Source: Actinomycetota bacterium | GTDB lineage: Bacteria > Actinomycetota > Humimicrobiia > Humimicrobiales > Humimicrobiaceae | NCBI GenBank assembly: GCA_016870615.1 | Contig: VGAZ01000008.1 | Coordinates: 1-34,659, forward strand | DNA length: 34,659 bases | Direction: 5' to 3' | Shown: in pieces, positions 15,379-24,207 of the stretch | Position numbering within the stretch: position 1 is the stretch's first letter | How the letters are laid out: each line of letters begins with the position of its first letter | Translations under genes and position numbers: made by a program | The notes under the pieces: model-generated | Database searches by the model: none | Told to the model about the DNA's origin: nothing | What the model saw: only the letters and a program-made list of their open reading frames with translations

Positions 15379-17040
15379 TCATTCCCTTATTTCTGCAACA
15401 GCGCTTGTTTTTGCAATTGAGACAATCTCAACCCTTATCCTTGTGCCGATAAATTTTCTTCCGTTTATAATCTGTATCACATTGCCTTCAATTCTTGAAA
15501 GTGCATCATTTTTATTATGCGCATACGCCTCTTCCACATATATATCCAGCATATCGCCAGCTTTAAACGGTTTTGATACTTCTGTTATATCTGCAACGCT
15601 GCCTTCCGCATCCAGTATGAATGTATCCAGGCCAATGCTTTCATCACCTTTTATTGCTATATATTTTTTTGTCTGAACTTCTAGATTCTTAAGATTTTTG
15701 CCGTTTTTGCCTATTATAAGCGATGCAATTGCAGGATTGACCTTTATAAGAAAAGCTTTTGAGCTGCTTTCCTTTGCAAGCTTTCGTATTTTACGCTCAT
15801 GCTCAAGCCTTATTGTTTCCTCGGATTTTATAAATCCGTTGCCGCTGCAGCAGGGGCAGATTTTACACATGGTTCCCAGTATTCCGTCTGAGACATTTTT
15901 CCTTGTCATTTCAAGTAGGCCCAGCTTTGAAAATGCAAGCACTTCAGTTTTTGTCTTATCTTTGTCAAGAAGCTGCCGAAATCTTGAAAATACCCTCTGC
16001 CTGTCTTCTTCACTGCTCATATCTATGAAATCTATTACTATTATGCCTCCAATATCCCTGAGCCTTAACTGGCTTGTTATAACTTCTGCAGCTTCAAGAT
16101 TGGTTTTAAGTATTGTCTGGGACGAACTTTTCCCGCTTGTAAACTTGCCGGTATTTACATCAATAGAGGTCAGCGCCTCGCCATGGTCAATTACTATAAA
16201 TCCGCCTGATTTGAGCCATACTTTTCTTTCAAGAGCGCTGTCTATTACAGTGTTTACATTGAATTCTTCAAAAAGCTCATTATCGCCGTGATGCAGTATT
16301 ATATTATTATAATTGACTCCTATGCTTTTTAGGTATCTTGCTATTTCTTTTTTCGTATTTTTCTTATCAACATATATTGTATCAAAATCTTCCGAGAAAA
16401 TATCCCTCATCAGCCTTATAACTATGGAATACTCCTGGTGTATGAGCATTGGTTGCCTTAAAACAGCGGATTTTTTTCTTATATAGCTCCATGCTTTAAG
16501 AAGCTGCTTTAATTCCTTTTTTAATTTTGCCTTTGAAACATCTTTTGCTGCAGTTCTTGCAATAAGCCCGCAATCCCTGGGCTTTATTTCTTCAATTGCA
16601 TTTTTTAAATCTTCCCGGCTTTTTACTTCAATTTTTCTTGAAACACCCACTCCTTCATTAAAAGGCGCAAGCACAAGATATCTTCCGGGAAGTGATATAA
16701 AAGTTGTAAGCCTTGCCCCTTTGCCTTTCATAGGGTCTTTTGTCACCTGGACAAGGATAGTCTGGTCAGGTTTTAGGATATGCTGTATTTTTCTTGTTAT
16801 TTCTTTTTTTTCCTCAAGTTCTATATCGTATGTTACTTCATTTATATACAGGAAAGCATTCTTTTCCTCTCCTATATCCACAAAAGCGGCATCAAGGCTT
16901 GAAAGTACATTTTCTATCCTCCCAAGATAAATATTGCCGACAAGCGACTTATTCTTTTTCCTGTCAAAGTAGAGCTGTATAACCTGTTTTGATTCCAGGA
17001 TAGCAACCCGTGTTTCATTCTTGTCAGAACTGACAAGCAT
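15379..17040 (-). CDS. rng: Ribonuclease E/G family with KH-like and TRAM-like C-terminal domains
   Basis: This endoribonuclease acts in rRNA maturation and mRNA decay. The S1 region is split by the usual insert (LVGNIYLGRIENVLSSLDAAFVDIG). The DNase I-like core has SIDVNTGKF (Asp about residue 294) and IVIDFIDM, and CKICPCCSGNG is the zinc-link. After it come FLIKVNPAIASLIIGKNGKNLKNLE, which looks KH-like, and a final ~65 residues (FKAGDMLDIYVEEAYAHNKNDALSRIEGNVIQI...GTRIRVEIVSIAKTSAVAEI) that fit a TRAM-type RNA-binding domain. I prefer the ATG at 17040 (553 residues), which matches the family start and has GGGA six bases upstream; TTG codons at 17052 and 17067 would extend it. It sits directly before rplU-rpmA-obgE. 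Confidence 0.92.
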   Translation of the reverse strand: MLVSSDKNETRVAILESKQVIQLYFDRKKNKSLVGNIYLGRIENVLSSLDAAFVDIGEEKNAFLYINEVTYDIELEEKKEITRKIQHILKPDQTILVQVTKDPMKGKGARLTTFISLPGRYLVLAPFNEGVGVSRKIEVKSREDLKNAIEEIKPRDCGLIARTAAKDVSKAKLKKELKQLLKAWSYIRKKSAVLRQPMLIHQEYSIVIRLMRDIFSEDFDTIYVDKKNTKKEIARYLKSIGVNYNNIILHHGDNELFEEFNVNTVIDSALERKVWLKSGGFIVIDHGEALTSIDVNTGKFTSGKSSSQTILKTNLEAAEVITSQLRLRDIGGIIVIDFIDMSSEEDRQRVFSRFRQLLDKDKTKTEVLAFSKLGLLEMTRKNVSDGILGTMCKICPCCSGNGFIKSEETIRLEHERKIRKLAKESSSKAFLIKVNPAIASLIIGKNGKNLKNLEVQTKKYIAIKGDESIGLDTFILDAEGSVADITEVSKPFKAGDMLDIYVEEAYAHNKNDALSRIEGNVIQIINGRKFIGTRIRVEIVSIAKTSAVAEIRE

Positions 17041-17111
17041 TTCTGTTCCCAATGTAATACCTCGCAATACATAAAAATTTATTTAAACTTAATTTAATAT
17101 TCTTTTAATAT

Positions 17112-17765
17112 CTAAACTACTTCTTCAAACGGGTCCGCCAGCCTTGCGCCCTTTATTATAAAGACAGCTGTTTTGGAGCTGTCTTTTATATGCAGGCCAT
17201 TGGATTGCCCAAACTGCTTCAATGCTTTATTAAAATCATTGAATTTAAAAATCCTGTTTGAATTATTATTGAAAATTTTAGCATAACCGTAAATTTTAAG
17301 CAGGAAAATCTTTTTTTGCTGCGCCTGTGTAAAAAAACTGTATATGGATGAAGAATCATATGCATCAATAAAACTTTTTATTTTATCCAGGCTCATATTA
17401 TCTGCCGCTTCAATTATAAACTCATATAAAACAACATCTATTACAGACATCAGGCTTTTTAATTTATTGCAGGTGCATGCAGCATCCAGCACAATTATAT
17501 TTTCAGGAAGGCATGAGTTTATTACCTTCATAAAATACCCTGTATCCAGGCACACATCAACTTCCACATCAGCATACTCTGCAAGGCTTTGCACCCCAAG
17601 CGGAATCGGGTTGCTTAAAGTAATCCTGGGTTTTGGATTAAAGCCCCTGCTAAGCGCCGCTTTTATACCGGCCCTTGCAATACTTCTTGATAAAATCCTT
17701 AACATATCAAGATGCGAGAGATATTTGGCTTCATTTTTTTTACAGTATTTAAATCTTATTATCAT
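17112..17765 (-). CDS. DUF2344 (TIGR03936) radical-SAM-linked protein
   Basis: This 217-residue protein starts MIIRFKYCKKNEAKYLSHLDMLRILSRSIARAGI and continues SRGFNPKPRITLSNPIPLGVQSLAEYADVEVD, the characteristic N-terminal half of DUF2344. It is almost always coded beside, or fused to, the radical SAM protein of the TIGR03960 family, and here its ATG lies 17 bases inside the end of that gene. No catalytic role has been settled for the family. The position just before rng and rplU is common in Gram-positive genomes and suggests an RNA or ribosome-related modification; that is inference. The C-terminal half is poorly conserved. Confidence 0.88.
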   Translation of the reverse strand: MIIRFKYCKKNEAKYLSHLDMLRILSRSIARAGIKAALSRGFNPKPRITLSNPIPLGVQSLAEYADVEVDVCLDTGYFMKVINSCLPENIIVLDAACTCNKLKSLMSVIDVVLYEFIIEAADNMSLDKIKSFIDAYDSSSIYSFFTQAQQKKIFLLKIYGYAKIFNNNSNRIFKFNDFNKALKQFGQSNGLHIKDSSKTAVFIIKGARLADPFEEVV

Positions 17766-19632
17766 TTAATCTTATGCCTGCAGCAGCTTTATTAAATTCT
17801 TTTATAAAATAGTCTTTCTTAATGCCAATGTCAATTACGTCCCACGGAAGCACTTCATCTAAACCATACTGCCTTGTAGTGTAAAAGCCGGGATCTGCCC
17901 CGGCGATTGAAAAACTTTGAACCCACAGCCCATAATCAAAATAATCTGTCCAGTTGTCAAATCTAGCGCCTTTTTTCCATGCCGCCTCAATTACATCAGG
18001 CAGCCTTGAATCCCCCCTTGAAAAAGCGCATTCAATGCTGCTTTTTTCAGGGCTGTTCCAGTGAAGCCTTACAAACCTGCTGCTAATGCTTTGCTGCAAA
18101 GCTCTTATTTTTTCTTCAAGTTTAAATATATTTTCCTGCGCGCACCACTGAAAAGGAGTGAATGGTTTGGGGCAAAAGGCATTTATGCTGACACTTATCT
18201 GCAATCTTGAAAAACTTCTCTTATCAAGGCATTGCTTTGCTATATATATTATTTCATTTGTCGTTTCTGCAATGGCTTTAATGTCATCGTCTGTTTCAAA
18301 TGGAAGCCCTAACATAAAGTAGAGTTTTACTTTCGTCCAGCCTTTTAAAAAAGCAGCCCTGATGCTTTCCCTCAATTCATCAGCGCTTATATCTTTTTTT
18401 ATTATATCCCTCAGGCGCTGGCTGCCGGCTTCAGGGGCAAAAGTAAGCCCGGTTTTTCTTCCGCTCTGTATTATTTCCGCTATCTCAAGACTGAAGCTGT
18501 CAAGCCTAAGCGATGGAAGCGATACTGATATCTTTTCAAAAAGACCTGATTCAGTTACCTTCTCAATTAATTTCTTGAGTTCCTTATAGTCCGATGAGGA
18601 AAGTGATGTAAATGATATTTCATCATAACCTGTCTTAAGCAGGCCCTCAATACTTTTTTCTATTAGATTTTTTACTTTTTTCTGCCTCAGTGGCCTGTAT
18701 GTAAAGCCTGCCTGGCAAAACCTGCATCCCCTGCCGCACCCTCTCATAATTTCGATATTTAATCTGTCATGGACTGTTTGTATATTTGGAACAACAGGAT
18801 CTGAAAGAGTATCAAAGCTGTCAATGTCTTTTAAAACAGCTTTTCTTATTTTCTTGACACCTGTAATGCCACTGGAGCCGCCAGTATGAATTATTTTTTT
18901 TATTGTATTGTCACTGTTGTAAACAAGACTGTAAAAGGATGGAACAAAAACCCCCTCTATTGAGCTTAAACCAAACAGCATTTCTTTTTTCACTTGCTGC
19001 AGGTTTGCGGGAGATTTAAGATAATTGCTGCTGTTATTTAAATATTTTTCTTTATAATTGCTTATGATTCCAAGAATTTGGCTTATTACATGTTCCCCAT
19101 CGCCAATTACCATAAAATCCATAAAAGCCGATAGCGGCCACGGGTTTACTGCAGATGAGCCGCCGCAGCATACGAGCGGAAACAGGGCCTTTCTTTCTAA
19201 AGATCTTATTGAAAGCCCGGAAAGGTCAATGGCATTTAATATATTGGTATACAGCATCTCATGGGCGGCATTAAAACCTATTAAATCAAAACAGTCAAGA
19301 AATATCCTGTTTTCAAGCGAGAAGAGTTTTGTCTTGCTTTTTCTGAGCCTGTCTTCGAAATCAGGCCATGGGCTAAAAGCCCGCTCGGCATTAAAAAGCG
19401 GGTTGCTGTTTATAATTTTATAAAGTATCTGCAGGCCGAGATTTGACATACCCACTTCATAAACATCAGGAAAAACAAGCGCTGTATTAACTGTTGCAGG
19501 ATTTTTAAGAAGATAATCAGGGTTTTTGCTTTTAATGCCAAATTCATTGCCAATATATCTTCCCGGTTTTTCAATATTTTCAAGCAGGGCGCCAATTTCT
19601 GCCGGATCCAGCATTTTTAGTAGTGATTTCAT
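17749..19632 (-). CDS. Radical SAM protein of the TIGR03960 family (B12-binding-like N-terminus)
   Basis: This is a 627-residue protein. Residues ~45-190 form a B12-binding-like Rossmann region (TALVFPDVYEVGMSNLGLQILY..., LDCFDLIGFNAAHEMLYTNI...) without an obvious cobalt-ligand DxHxxG. The radical SAM core follows, with the 4Fe-4S cysteines C299, C303 and C306 in RGCGRGCRFCQAG, then LTFAPEAGSQRLRD and KLYFMLGLPFETDDD. The C-terminus (RLPDVIEAAWKKGARFDNWTDYFD) matches the family. Its substrate is not known; conserved linkage to the DUF2344 protein suggests that the two work together. The ATG lies three bases after the rodA stop without a strong Shine-Dalgarno, pointing to coupling with the wall-elongation operon. 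Confidence 0.9.
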   Translation of the reverse strand: MKSLLKMLDPAEIGALLENIEKPGRYIGNEFGIKSKNPDYLLKNPATVNTALVFPDVYEVGMSNLGLQILYKIINSNPLFNAERAFSPWPDFEDRLRKSKTKLFSLENRIFLDCFDLIGFNAAHEMLYTNILNAIDLSGLSIRSLERKALFPLVCCGGSSAVNPWPLSAFMDFMVIGDGEHVISQILGIISNYKEKYLNNSSNYLKSPANLQQVKKEMLFGLSSIEGVFVPSFYSLVYNSDNTIKKIIHTGGSSGITGVKKIRKAVLKDIDSFDTLSDPVVPNIQTVHDRLNIEIMRGCGRGCRFCQAGFTYRPLRQKKVKNLIEKSIEGLLKTGYDEISFTSLSSSDYKELKKLIEKVTESGLFEKISVSLPSLRLDSFSLEIAEIIQSGRKTGLTFAPEAGSQRLRDIIKKDISADELRESIRAAFLKGWTKVKLYFMLGLPFETDDDIKAIAETTNEIIYIAKQCLDKRSFSRLQISVSINAFCPKPFTPFQWCAQENIFKLEEKIRALQQSISSRFVRLHWNSPEKSSIECAFSRGDSRLPDVIEAAWKKGARFDNWTDYFDYGLWVQSFSIAGADPGFYTTRQYGLDEVLPWDVIDIGIKKDYFIKEFNKAAAGIRLNDNKI

Positions 19633-19635
19633 GGC

Positions 19636-20931
19636 TTAATCAAATTCATCATATGCTATTTCGTAATCTTTCCTTAATTCCCTTTTTAAATAAACATTTT
19701 CAACAAAAGCAATTCCAATAAATACGGCAACCAGGTTTGACCCCCCATAACTTAAAAACGGGAGAGGTATGCCTATTACAGGCATTATGCCTATAGTCAT
19801 GCCAATGTTTATAACTGACTGGGATAGTATAATGAAACCTATACCGGAAGCTATAAGCGTTCCGAGGCTGTTTCTTGCATTTGCAGCAATGTAGAAACAC
19901 CTACATATTACCAGGGCAATAATAATGACAACAGCGACTGCGCCAAAGAAACCAATTTCCTCGCCAATCACAGAAAAGATAAAATCGGTGTGATGTTCAG
20001 GAACATAATTAAGGTTTGTCTGCCTGCCCAAAAACAGGCCCTTACCCGATATGCCCCCTGAGCCTATTGCAAGCTTTGACTGGAAAAGATTATACCCTAT
20101 GCCCTGTTTTTCTATATCCGGTTTAATAAAAACAAGAATCCTGTCCATCTGGTACTGTTTTATAAGGCCTGTTTGAATTGCAGCAAAAAATCCGCCAACA
20201 GTTACAGCAAGAATGCCAAAAAAATAAAAGAGGTTTGCCCCGGATAAAAAAAGCATTCCAATAAAGGTAAGGAAAAAAATAAGGGCAGTACCGTAATCAG
20301 GTTCAAGCATAACAAGAATAATGCAAAGGGCAGCAACCAGCAGGGAAAGGGCAACTTTCTTAAAACTCACCGTGTTTGTTTTCTCGCGGGGCCATTTTGA
20401 AAGTATGGCTGCATTTACAAAAACCATTAAAACTTTAGCAAATTCTGAAGGCTGTATTGAAGTAAATCCCAGATCAAGCCAGCTTTTTGATCCGTGAACC
20501 TCATAACCAAAAAGAAGGACAACTGTAATTAAGGCTATTATAAGAATCAGTAGGGCCCACCAGAGCTTCGCAACCAACCTGTAATTAATAAATTGTACCA
20601 GGATAAAAACAACAACACCCGCAATCAGGGCATAGCCCTGTTTTTTTAAATAAAACATGGGATCAGTAACATTATTCGGCATACTGTATTTCGTGGCGCT
20701 GTAAATTATAAGAAGGCCAAAAAGCGAAAGAAGAATTACAAGCGCAGGAAGAATAAAGTCAAATCTTGTCCTCTTGTTTCTCCTGTCATCAAGCGACATT
20801 TGCTGCAGGCTGTCCCGGCTGCCAAAAATATTATTTTTATGCCCGTAAGATTTATTTTCAGCGGGCCTGCTGACGCTGCCCGGGCTGTAATAGTTTCCGC
20901 TTTTATAATCTTTTATTTTATAATCGTCCAT
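19636..20931 (-). CDS. rodA: Peptidoglycan glycosyltransferase RodA (SEDS family)
   Basis: RodA polymerises lipid II during lateral wall growth together with PBP2. The 431-residue protein has a ~55-residue polar cytoplasmic N-terminus, longer than usual, then about ten membrane helices. Family signatures are GSKSWLDLGFTSIQPSEFAK, EPDYGTALIF, the long loop ending YVPEHHTDFIFSVIGEEIGF, and the final MTIGIMPVIGIPLPFLSYGGSN. The ATG has no visible Shine-Dalgarno. It follows mrdA by 28 bases, and that gap contains a G/C-rich palindrome. The pairing with mrdA and the mre genes identifies it as RodA rather than FtsW. Confidence 0.95.
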   Translation of the reverse strand: MDDYKIKDYKSGNYYSPGSVSRPAENKSYGHKNNIFGSRDSLQQMSLDDRRNKRTRFDFILPALVILLSLFGLLIIYSATKYSMPNNVTDPMFYLKKQGYALIAGVVVFILVQFINYRLVAKLWWALLILIIALITVVLLFGYEVHGSKSWLDLGFTSIQPSEFAKVLMVFVNAAILSKWPREKTNTVSFKKVALSLLVAALCIILVMLEPDYGTALIFFLTFIGMLFLSGANLFYFFGILAVTVGGFFAAIQTGLIKQYQMDRILVFIKPDIEKQGIGYNLFQSKLAIGSGGISGKGLFLGRQTNLNYVPEHHTDFIFSVIGEEIGFFGAVAVVIIIALVICRCFYIAANARNSLGTLIASGIGFIILSQSVINIGMTIGIMPVIGIPLPFLSYGGSNLVAVFIGIAFVENVYLKRELRKDYEIAYDEFD

Positions 20932-20944
20932 TGTTTAAAAACAT

Positions 20945-20957
20945 GGGGACAGTCCCC
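20945..20957. repeat. Perfect palindrome GGGGACAGTCCCC between mrdA and rodA
   Basis: The 13-bp sequence GGGGAC-A-GTCCCC fills the short gap between the mrdA stop (20960) and the rodA start (20931). On the minus strand it reads AAAAGGGGACTGTCCCCATG. This short GC-rich palindrome resembles REP-type palindromes linked to Y1 (IS200-like/RAYT) transposases in other genomes. It could also form a small hairpin in the mRNA just before rodA. Confidence 0.5.
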
Positions 20958-20959
20958 TT

Positions 20960-22828
20960 TTATATTCCGTAAAGATAATTAAGTATTTTCCTTGCTACAG
21001 GCGCTGCAGAGCTTGAGCCGCCGCCTGCCTCTTCAAGCATTACAACAATTATATACTCGGGATTTTCAACTGGCGCATAGCACACAAACCATGCCGAATC
21101 CTGTTTACCCCAAACTTCAGCAGTTCCTGTTTTGCCTGCAATTGGAATTTCCTTCAACGGAAACCCTGCAAACCTTCCTGCTGCAGTTCCGCTGTTGACA
21201 ACCTGCACAAGACCTTCTTCAATAACATCAATATAATCTGCCTCAAGATAAAGATCTTCGGGTTCTTTATCGCTTAAGTTAATAATTGTTTCACCGCCAG
21301 GGCTTTTAATTTCCATAGCTACATGCGGGGTGTATTTAAGCCCCCTGTTTATAAGTATTGAATAAGACAATGCCGTCTGCAGGGGGGTAACAAGTATATC
21401 TCCCTGACCTATTGCCATATTGACAGTATCACCTGGAAACCATATTGTTTTTGCTGTTTGGCCTTTAAAATACTCTTTTTTCCAGTCCTTGTCAGGTATA
21501 ACACCGCTGCCTTCTGCAGAAATATCAATGCCGGTTAAAGCTCCATATCCAAATATGCGGCAATATTTCTGCAAAAGCTCATCTTTATTATTATTTTTTA
21601 AAAATAGCTCATAGCTGAGCTGGTAAAAAAATATATCACATGAATTTTTAATGGCCCCGAATATATTCAACGGGCCATGCCCGCTTTTTGCCCAGCATTC
21701 TTTGGGGAAATCATGTCCCATGCCGTACCATGTTCCTGCACATGATATATATCTTGAAGTATTTATAATTTTTTCAGCCAGTCCTGCATATGCCGGAACT
21801 ATTTTGAAAGCAGAGCCCGGCGCATATCCCATTACCGCCCTGTTATTAAGCGGAAACAAATTTTCAGGATCATTTAAATATGCCCAGTCTTTTGAAGATA
21901 TGCCGCCTGTAAAAACAGAAGGGTCATATGTCGGATAGCTTGCCATTGCCAGCACTTCCCCGTTCTGGGCTGACATTAAAACAACTGACCCTGCAGGAAC
22001 CTTGTAATATTCATCTGAGCGGGGAAGCTTTTTTTCCCGTATTTCAAGAATGGATGCTGCCAGTATCTCTTCGATTTCTTTCTGTATATCTATATCTATG
22101 GTAAGATAAAGGTCGTTTCCGCTGCTGTAAAGCACTTCTTCGATAATACTTCTGGGCCTGCCAAGAGGATCTACTTCATATGTAATTTTGCCCTTGTTCC
22201 CCTTCAGCATTTGCTCATATATTTCCTCAACCCCGGTAAGGCCAATTAAATCCCCGCCTTCGTAACCGACACTGTACCTGCTCATATTCAGTCTTTCTTC
22301 GTCTATTTCCCCGGTATATCCCAGTATATGTGCAGCAAGGCTGCCGTATTCATATTCCCTCAAAAACACGTTTATTATTTCAACACCCGGAAACTTGCTG
22401 CTGTTTTCCTTGAAAAAAATCATTGTTTCATAATCAATTCCCTGTTTTAAAATAATACGTTCAAGGTATGAAATATTGCTCTTATTTATTTTTTCTTTTA
22501 TTGTATGCCGGGAGATATTTAGTTTATCGCTTAAAATTTTTATGGTTTCTTCATTGCCGCCAACAATTCTTGGATCCACTGCAAGCGCAGGCACAGGTAT
22601 GCTTCTTACCAGGATTTTGCCGTTTCGGTCATAAATATTTCCCCTTGGAGCGGCAACATTTACGGACCTGAGCATAAGCTCAGAAGCTTCCTGGGCAAAA
22701 ATTTGGCCGCTCATTACCTGCAGAAAATATAGCCTTAATGCAATTACTGCAACAAGTATAATTAAAAAATATATAACAAATCTAAATCTGGTCTTTATAT
22801 TTGAATCCAATTTCCTCACTTCTTTCAA
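20960..22828 (-). CDS. mrdA: Penicillin-binding protein 2 (peptidoglycan transpeptidase)
   Basis: This 622-residue class B PBP cross-links lateral-wall peptidoglycan as RodA's partner. One membrane helix lies at about 17-37. The dimerisation region has APRGNIYDRNGKIL and GYTGEIDEERL. The transpeptidase motifs are S339-x-x-K342 (PGSAFK), S396-C-D398 and KTGTAE from 566. The start is uncertain: the longest frame opens with TTG at 22828, overlapping mreD by 47 bases, and GTG and TTG codons a few residues on (22819, 22810) are also possible. All keep the membrane helix. The order mreB-mreC-mreD-mrdA-rodA is the standard elongasome operon. Confidence 0.95.
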   Translation of the reverse strand: MKEVRKLDSNIKTRFRFVIYFLIILVAVIALRLYFLQVMSGQIFAQEASELMLRSVNVAAPRGNIYDRNGKILVRSIPVPALAVDPRIVGGNEETIKILSDKLNISRHTIKEKINKSNISYLERIILKQGIDYETMIFFKENSSKFPGVEIINVFLREYEYGSLAAHILGYTGEIDEERLNMSRYSVGYEGGDLIGLTGVEEIYEQMLKGNKGKITYEVDPLGRPRSIIEEVLYSSGNDLYLTIDIDIQKEIEEILAASILEIREKKLPRSDEYYKVPAGSVVLMSAQNGEVLAMASYPTYDPSVFTGGISSKDWAYLNDPENLFPLNNRAVMGYAPGSAFKIVPAYAGLAEKIINTSRYISCAGTWYGMGHDFPKECWAKSGHGPLNIFGAIKNSCDIFFYQLSYELFLKNNNKDELLQKYCRIFGYGALTGIDISAEGSGVIPDKDWKKEYFKGQTAKTIWFPGDTVNMAIGQGDILVTPLQTALSYSILINRGLKYTPHVAMEIKSPGGETIINLSDKEPEDLYLEADYIDVIEEGLVQVVNSGTAAGRFAGFPLKEIPIAGKTGTAEVWGKQDSAWFVCYAPVENPEYIIVVMLEEAGGGSSSAAPVARKILNYLYGI

Positions 22829-23300
22829 GCCCTGCCTTAAGCAGTGGAAATACTAAAAACATCACAACTATATTACAAACAGGCTTAATTATCATCTCAA
22901 GGCCAAGCGCTGCAGTATGAGAGGTGAAATTAAACAGATAATAAATTCCGCCTGTCAATAAAATATTTGCTTCTGTAAAAAAAAATATTAAAAGTATATA
23001 AGTAATCATTCTTCTTTTAAAACCTGCATCCATTATCATGCCGGTAAAAAATCCGCTAAGGCAATAAAGAAGGGCATTTAACCCTATAACTTGCCCTATC
23101 ATAAGGTCAAGAAGCATGCCAGCAATAAAACCATATACCAGCCCATAAAGTCCGCCTTCAAATACAGCTATGCCTATAACTGTAACAAGCACAAGATCTA
23201 TATTTATATTGAATATTTTAAGCTGTTCAAGGAACGAAAGCTGCAATATTACAGATATAATTAAAAATATAAAATGTGCAAATTTCAAAAGTATCTTCAA
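22782..23300 (-). CDS. mreD: Rod shape-determining protein MreD
   Basis: This 172-residue, very hydrophobic protein has about five membrane helices and the MreD-type stretch GLVYGFIAGMLLDLMIGQVIGLNALLYCLSGFFTG. MreD is a small membrane partner of MreC in the elongation complex. It begins two bases after the mreC stop, and its end overlaps the start of mrdA. MreD diverges fast in sequence, so the call leans on the gene order as well as the motif. Confidence 0.92.
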   Translation of the reverse strand: MKILLKFAHFIFLIISVILQLSFLEQLKIFNINIDLVLVTVIGIAVFEGGLYGLVYGFIAGMLLDLMIGQVIGLNALLYCLSGFFTGMIMDAGFKRRMITYILLIFFFTEANILLTGGIYYLFNFTSHTAALGLEMIIKPVCNIVVMFLVFPLLKAGLERSEEIGFKYKDQI

Positions 23301-23302
23301 TT

Positions 23303-24115
23303 TTATCCTTTTATGATAAGCACATACTCAAGGGTTCTAAAATCAACAAAAGGCTCCACTTCAATCTGCCTGTATAATGTTTGGCCGGTTGGGCCGACTC
23401 TTTTTATTCTTCCTATAAGAATCTCTGCCGGTACAAACTTTCCGTATTCAGAAGTGATAAGTATATCGCCTTTAAAAACCAGTTCACCCGATGCAATATA
23501 ATTAAGATAAATGTTTTTATCAGAACCGCCTTCAACAAGGCCCAGTTTTCTTGAGGACAGAATCCTTGCGCCAACGCTGCTCTGCGGATCTGTTAAAAGC
23601 CTTACATTACTAGTACTGCTGGAGGCAAGTATTACAATGCCCACAAGGCCTTTTTCATTAACAACAGCCATGCCTTCAACCACGCCGCTGCTTTTACCTT
23701 TATTTATTATAATTTCTGACTGCCATCTCGTATTGTAATATCCTATCACTTTGGCCGCCTCGGCCTGATAATCGCTTCTTATGTCCATCCCCGCGAGTTT
23801 TCTCAGGGCATCGTTTTCAATTTTTAAATTTATGTTTTCCGAATAATCTTTCATCATTAATGCATTTTCAAGTTCAAGGGCTTCAAGCTTTTCCTTAAGA
23901 TTTACATAATCCCTGAGATTTATAAAAAACTTTGCCACGGGAGCAAAAGCCTGGAATGTTTTTTCCTGCACAGGCTTAAAATAATCAAGAGTTAAAAGAC
24001 GGAAGTTTGTAAAAATATCAGACTGTCTGAAGCTGACAGTTATAACTGTAATACAGATAACTATCAGTAAAATAAGTATTATTATATTTTTAAGATTTTT
24101 CCTTTCAGGAGCCAT
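23303..24115 (-). CDS. mreC: Rod shape-determining protein MreC
   Basis: This 270-residue protein has a short basic cytoplasmic start, one membrane helix (about 10-30), a coiled coil of about 40 residues (LRDYVNLKEKLEALELENALMM...) and the extracytoplasmic beta domain. The MreC signatures are AAKVIGYYNTRWQSEIIINKGKSSGV, GMAVVNEKGLVGIV and LTDPQSSVGARI. MreC links MreB filaments to PBP2 and the outer parts of the elongasome. It lies 92 bp after mreB; that gap has no evident gene. The Shine-Dalgarno before the ATG is weak. Confidence 0.95.
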   Translation of the reverse strand: MAPERKNLKNIIILILLIVICITVITVSFRQSDIFTNFRLLTLDYFKPVQEKTFQAFAPVAKFFINLRDYVNLKEKLEALELENALMMKDYSENINLKIENDALRKLAGMDIRSDYQAEAAKVIGYYNTRWQSEIIINKGKSSGVVEGMAVVNEKGLVGIVILASSSTSNVRLLTDPQSSVGARILSSRKLGLVEGGSDKNIYLNYIASGELVFKGDILITSEYGKFVPAEILIGRIKRVGPTGQTLYRQIEVEPFVDFRTLEYVLIIKG

Positions 24116-24207
24116 AAGAAAGCCTGATTAATGCCCAAAATAATAATTACATAAAATATATTCAATGCCCGTAAAAGAGAATATAAAAACGGGCTATTAA
24201 TGTTTGC

